A stretch of 64,000 nucleotides of DNA from Lawsonibacter celer (lineage in GTDB: Bacteria; Bacillota; Clostridia; Oscillospirales; Oscillospiraceae): assembly GCF_014281125.1 (NCBI RefSeq), contig NZ_JACOEA010000008.1:23379-87378 (forward strand), given 5' to 3'. Below, piece by piece: positions 61,515-64,000 of the stretch. Positions within the stretch are counted from its first letter, which is position 1, and every line of letters begins with the position of its first letter. Position numbers and translations under genes: made by a program. Under the pieces are notes generated by a model. That model worked only from the letters and a program-made list of their open reading frames with translations, was not told where the DNA came from and ran no database searches.

Positions 61515-62471
61515 TCAGTCCACGAACAGGTCCGAATAGGCCTCGGACGGGTCGGGATAGGGGCTCTCCTCTGCAAACTTGCAGGCCTCGGCAATTTCCG
61601 CGTCCACGCCGGCCTTGATCTGAGTAATTTCCTTTTCGGTGAGCAGGCCCTTGCCCTCCAGGACTCCCAGAGGCTCCCGGGCCTTCCACTCGGCCAGCTC
61701 CTCAGGGTCGCGGTACTCGCCCGGATCGCCCACATGATGACCCTGCCAGCGGTAGGTTAGGCACTCGATCAGGGTGGGGCCCTCGCCCTTGCGGGCGCGC
61801 TCCACAGCGGTCCTGACTGTCTCATACACGGTAAACACGTCGTTGCCGTCGATGGTAACGCCGGGAATGCCGTAGCCCTCGGCCCGCTTGGAGAGCTGGT
61901 GCTCCCTGGTCACCCGGCGAATGTCCACCGAGATACCGAAGAGGTTGTTTTCAATGATGTACACGCAGGGCAGGTCCCAGGCCGCAGCCATGTTGATGGA
62001 CTCATGGAAGGTGCCCTCGTTGGAGGCGGAGTCGCCGAAGAAGGCCAGGGTGACCTGGTCGGTGCCCCGCAGCTTGGCGGAATAGGCCGCGCCGGTAGCA
62101 ATGGGAATTTCGCCGCCCACAATGCCGTTGGCGCCCAGAATCCCCTTGTCCATGGCCATAATGTGCATGGAGCCGCCTTTTCCCTTGGAGTAGCCGGTCT
62201 CCTTGCCCAGGATCTCAGCCATCATGCGGTTGAGGTCGGCGCCCCGGGCCACCAGATGGCCGTGCCCCCGATGGGTGGAGCCAATGTAGTCGTCCTCCCG
62301 CAGAGTGGCACAGGCACCGGTGGCAATGGCCTCCTCACCCAGGTACAGATGGGCCAGGCCCGGCATCAGGCCCCGCTTGTAGAATTCAAAGACCTCCTCT
62401 TCAAAGCGGCGGGTGCGGTACATGACAGTATAGAACTGCTTGGCCAGTTCCTTGTCCTTTTTTACACTCAT
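61515..62471 (-). CDS. acoA: TPP-dependent dehydrogenase E1 component, alpha subunit (acetoin dehydrogenase-like)
   Basis: A 318-aa TPP-binding subunit. The segment MPGLAHLYLGEEAIATGACATLREDDYIGSTHRGHGH and the TPP motif GDSASNEGTFHESINMAAAW...NN are closest in my memory to acetoin:acceptor oxidoreductase AcoA. A pyruvate dehydrogenase role cannot be excluded. The start is the ATG giving MSVKKDK with GGAGG 9 nt upstream. It follows the 4-hydroxybutyrate CoA-transferase by 25 bp, so the whole run may be one transcript. Confidence 0.9.
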   Translation of the reverse strand: MSVKKDKELAKQFYTVMYRTRRFEEEVFEFYKRGLMPGLAHLYLGEEAIATGACATLREDDYIGSTHRGHGHLVARGADLNRMMAEILGKETGYSKGKGGSMHIMAMDKGILGANGIVGGEIPIATGAAYSAKLRGTDQVTLAFFGDSASNEGTFHESINMAAAWDLPCVYIIENNLFGISVDIRRVTREHQLSKRAEGYGIPGVTIDGNDVFTVYETVRTAVERARKGEGPTLIECLTYRWQGHHVGDPGEYRDPEELAEWKAREPLGVLEGKGLLTEKEITQIKAGVDAEIAEACKFAEESPYPDPSEAYSDLFVD

Positions 62472-62496
62472 AGTTAAAGTCCTCCAAATACAGCAT

Positions 62497-63795
62497 TTAG
62501 TTGTTACAATCAAACCGGGACCGGGCATACTCCTGGAGTTCGGCCCGGAAGTCGGGGTGGGCGATGGAGATGAGGGCGGCGGCGCGGTGGCGGAGGGAGG
62601 CGCCCTTGAGGTGGGCCACGCCGTACTCCGTGACCACGTAGTCCACGTCGCAGCGGGAGGTGGTCACGGCGGAGCCGGAGTCCAGCAGGGGCACGATCTT
62701 GGAGGTCTTGCCCTTGACCGTGGAGGGCATGGCGATGATGGAGCGCCCGCCCCGGCTCATGGCCGCGCCGCGGACAAAGTCCACCTGCCCGCCCACACCG
62801 GAGATCTGGCGGGGGCCGATGCTCTCTGAATTGACCTGCCCCATCAGATCCACCTGTACGCAGGAATTGATGGACACCAGGTTATCGTTCTGGGCGATGA
62901 TGCGCGGATCGTTCACATAGTCCACCGGGGCCATAAACACGTCCGGGTTGTGGTCCACGTAGTTGTACAGCCGCCGGGTGCCCATCAGGAAGGTGGCCAC
63001 GCTCTTGCCCGGGTGGAGGGTCTTTCTGGCATTGGTGATGACTCCGGCCTCCACCAGCTCCACCACCCCGTCGGAGAACATCTCGGAGTGGATGCCCAGG
63101 TCATGCTTTCCCTTGAGGAAGGAGAGCACCGCGTCCGGGATGGCACCGATGCCCAGCTGCAGAGTGTCACCGTCCCGCACCAGGGAGGCGATGTTCTCCC
63201 CGATGGCCCGTTCCACCGGGCCGATCTGCGGGGGTGGGAGTTGAATTACCGGCGCGTCATAGGGCACAAAGCAGTCCACATCCCCCACCGGAATCAGGCT
63301 GCCGCCCAGAGTAAAGGGCATCTCCCGGTTAACCTGGGCGATGACCAGCTTGGCCTGCTTGACCGCCTCATAGGTGTAGTCCACCGACACGCCCAGGGAG
63401 CACATGCCGTGCTCGTTCGGGGGGGCCACCATCACCAGGGCCACGTCCAGGGGCAGGGTGGAGGAGAAGAGGGCGGGTGCCTCGGAGAAAAAGCAGGGGG
63501 TAAAGTCGGCCCGGCCGCTGTTAATCGCCTCCCGGGTGGAACCGCCGGCGAAGAGGGCGTTGTGGCGGAAGTGGCGGGCGTATTCCGGCCTGCAGTAGTC
63601 CGCCTTGCCCATGGCTACCATGTGGACAATCTCCACATTCTCATAGGCCGCGGCATTGGCCACCAGAGCGTCCACCAGGAAGCTGGGCTCGCCGCAGGCG
63701 TGGCCCACGGCTACCCGGTCCCCGGATTGAATCCTGGCTACCGCCTCCGCAGCGGTGGTCAGATGTTCCGTATAATAGCGCTTCCAGTCTCCCAT
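62497..63795 (-). CDS. abfT: 4-hydroxybutyrate CoA-transferase (AbfT/Cat2-type)
   Basis: A 432-aa family I CoA-transferase that would activate 4-hydroxybutyrate with acetyl-CoA or butyryl-CoA. The sequence follows Clostridium aminobutyricum AbfT closely: LVANAAAYENVEIVHMVAMGK, then LQLGIGAIPDAVLSFLKGK, with catalytic Glu238 in GIHSEMFSDGVVEL, and ISGVGGQVDFVRGA. It immediately follows the 4-hydroxybutyryl-CoA dehydratase gene, which supports the substrate assignment. Confidence 0.92.
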   Translation of the reverse strand: MGDWKRYYTEHLTTAAEAVARIQSGDRVAVGHACGEPSFLVDALVANAAAYENVEIVHMVAMGKADYCRPEYARHFRHNALFAGGSTREAINSGRADFTPCFFSEAPALFSSTLPLDVALVMVAPPNEHGMCSLGVSVDYTYEAVKQAKLVIAQVNREMPFTLGGSLIPVGDVDCFVPYDAPVIQLPPPQIGPVERAIGENIASLVRDGDTLQLGIGAIPDAVLSFLKGKHDLGIHSEMFSDGVVELVEAGVITNARKTLHPGKSVATFLMGTRRLYNYVDHNPDVFMAPVDYVNDPRIIAQNDNLVSINSCVQVDLMGQVNSESIGPRQISGVGGQVDFVRGAAMSRGGRSIIAMPSTVKGKTSKIVPLLDSGSAVTTSRCDVDYVVTEYGVAHLKGASLRHRAAALISIAHPDFRAELQEYARSRFDCNN

Positions 63796-63799
63796 GCTC

Positions 63800-64000
63800 T
63801 TACTCCTTGATATGGGCGAGGGCCTTGGCGAGGGATTTTTTGTGGAGGAGGTTGCTCTGTCTGGAGATCATGATGCGCTGGGCCTGAGGGGAGCCGGCGC
63901 CGTGCATGGACTCGGTGCGGTAGCCCACGGCGGCGGTGCCCAGGGTCAGGTTTTCGATCAGCCGCAGGATGCGCAGGCGGTTCTCGGTGCTGACCCCGTC
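63800..64000 (-). CDS. abfD: 4-hydroxybutyryl-CoA dehydratase/vinylacetyl-CoA isomerase, C-terminal end only
   Basis: Only the last 66 residues are in the window; the gene runs off the right edge. They read from DGVSTENRLRILRLIENL through AVGYRTESMHGAGSPQAQRI to AKALAHIKE. The TESMHGAGSPQAQRI segment is characteristic of the AbfD / 4-hydroxyphenylacetate 3-hydroxylase-fold dehydratase, a FAD and [4Fe-4S] enzyme converting 4-hydroxybutyryl-CoA to crotonyl-CoA. Its stop is 4 bp upstream of the abfT start. Confidence 0.85.
   Translation of the reverse strand, partial: DGVSTENRLRILRLIENLTLGTAAVGYRTESMHGAGSPQAQRIMISRQSNLLHKKSLAKALAHIKE

Noticed and set aside
1..64000. tRNA, rRNA, CRISPR arrays, IS elements and prophage genes
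   Set aside because: I looked for cloverleaf-like ends with CCA, spaced direct repeats, transposase or integrase motifs and phage structural genes, and found none I could support.

Overview
The window is GC-rich, gene-dense bacterial chromosome. It looks like an anaerobic, butyrate-forming Firmicute of the Oscillospiraceae (Flavonifractor, Intestinimonas or Lawsonibacter-like). The reasons are the DnaD/DnaI helicase-loading pair, ZapA, the zapA/U32 and rpsO-pnp-M16 gene orders, pyruvate:ferredoxin oxidoreductase, a butyryl-CoA:acetate-type CoA-transferase and a 4-hydroxybutyrate module. The family assignment is an inference from gene content. Both ends cut genes: rel on the left and a 4-hydroxybutyryl-CoA dehydratase on the right.

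Layout. 1-5.8 kb: rel and recJ (minus), then a GNAT acetyltransferase, a YbaK deacylase and a secreted stalk/DUF4358-like protein (plus). 5.8-15.4 kb: two FtsH paralogues flank a TetR-MATE efflux operon, a catalytically degenerate P-type-ATPase-like protein and rlmB. 15.5-16.1 kb: a small AT-rich lipoprotein gene. 16.3-27.2 kb: a long minus-strand envelope/division run, zapA, U32 protease, dut, maf, mreC, mreD, an unrecognised multi-spanning membrane protein, mrdA (PBP2) and an alpha-amylase. 27.4-29.4 kb: dnaD-like and dnaI/dnaC-like genes. 29.4-30.9 kb: a second AT-rich island with an unknown exported protein and a tiny membrane protein. 30.9-32.2 kb: an orphan restriction-endonuclease-like protein with an apparently eroded active site. 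32.3-38.5 kb: M16 peptidase, an exported protein, ferredoxin-nitroreductase, pnp, rpsO and a second nitroreductase. 38.6-42.5 kb: nifJ with a duplicated 3' end behind it. 42.9-47.5 kb (plus): comM, a flavin-binding protein, thiI, cinA. 47.6-53.1 kb (minus): a broken lipoprotein gene, mnmA, a cupin, mnmG, a metallophosphoesterase and a lipid kinase. 53.2-55.7 kb (plus): azlC, azlD and the butyryl-CoA CoA-transferase. 55.8-64 kb (minus): lplA, an SGNH hydrolase, E3, E2, E1-beta, E1-alpha, a 4-hydroxybutyrate CoA-transferase and the end of 4-hydroxybutyryl-CoA dehydratase.

How it fits together. The right end joins pyruvate/acetoin oxidation (NifJ and a lipoyl-dependent dehydrogenase with its own lipoate ligase) to activation and dehydration of 4-hydroxybutyrate, and to a terminal CoA-transferase that would release butyrate. 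The middle is cell-shape, division and replication-initiation machinery plus tRNA thiolation and modification (ThiI, MnmA, MnmG).

The observations most worth a second look are the P-type-ATPase pseudoenzyme, the eroded orphan nuclease-like protein, the att-like direct repeat at the nifJ 3' end, an interspersed intergenic repeat present in two copies, and strong inverted repeats in the nifJ and pnp leaders. I saw no tRNA, rRNA, CRISPR array, intact transposase or prophage.
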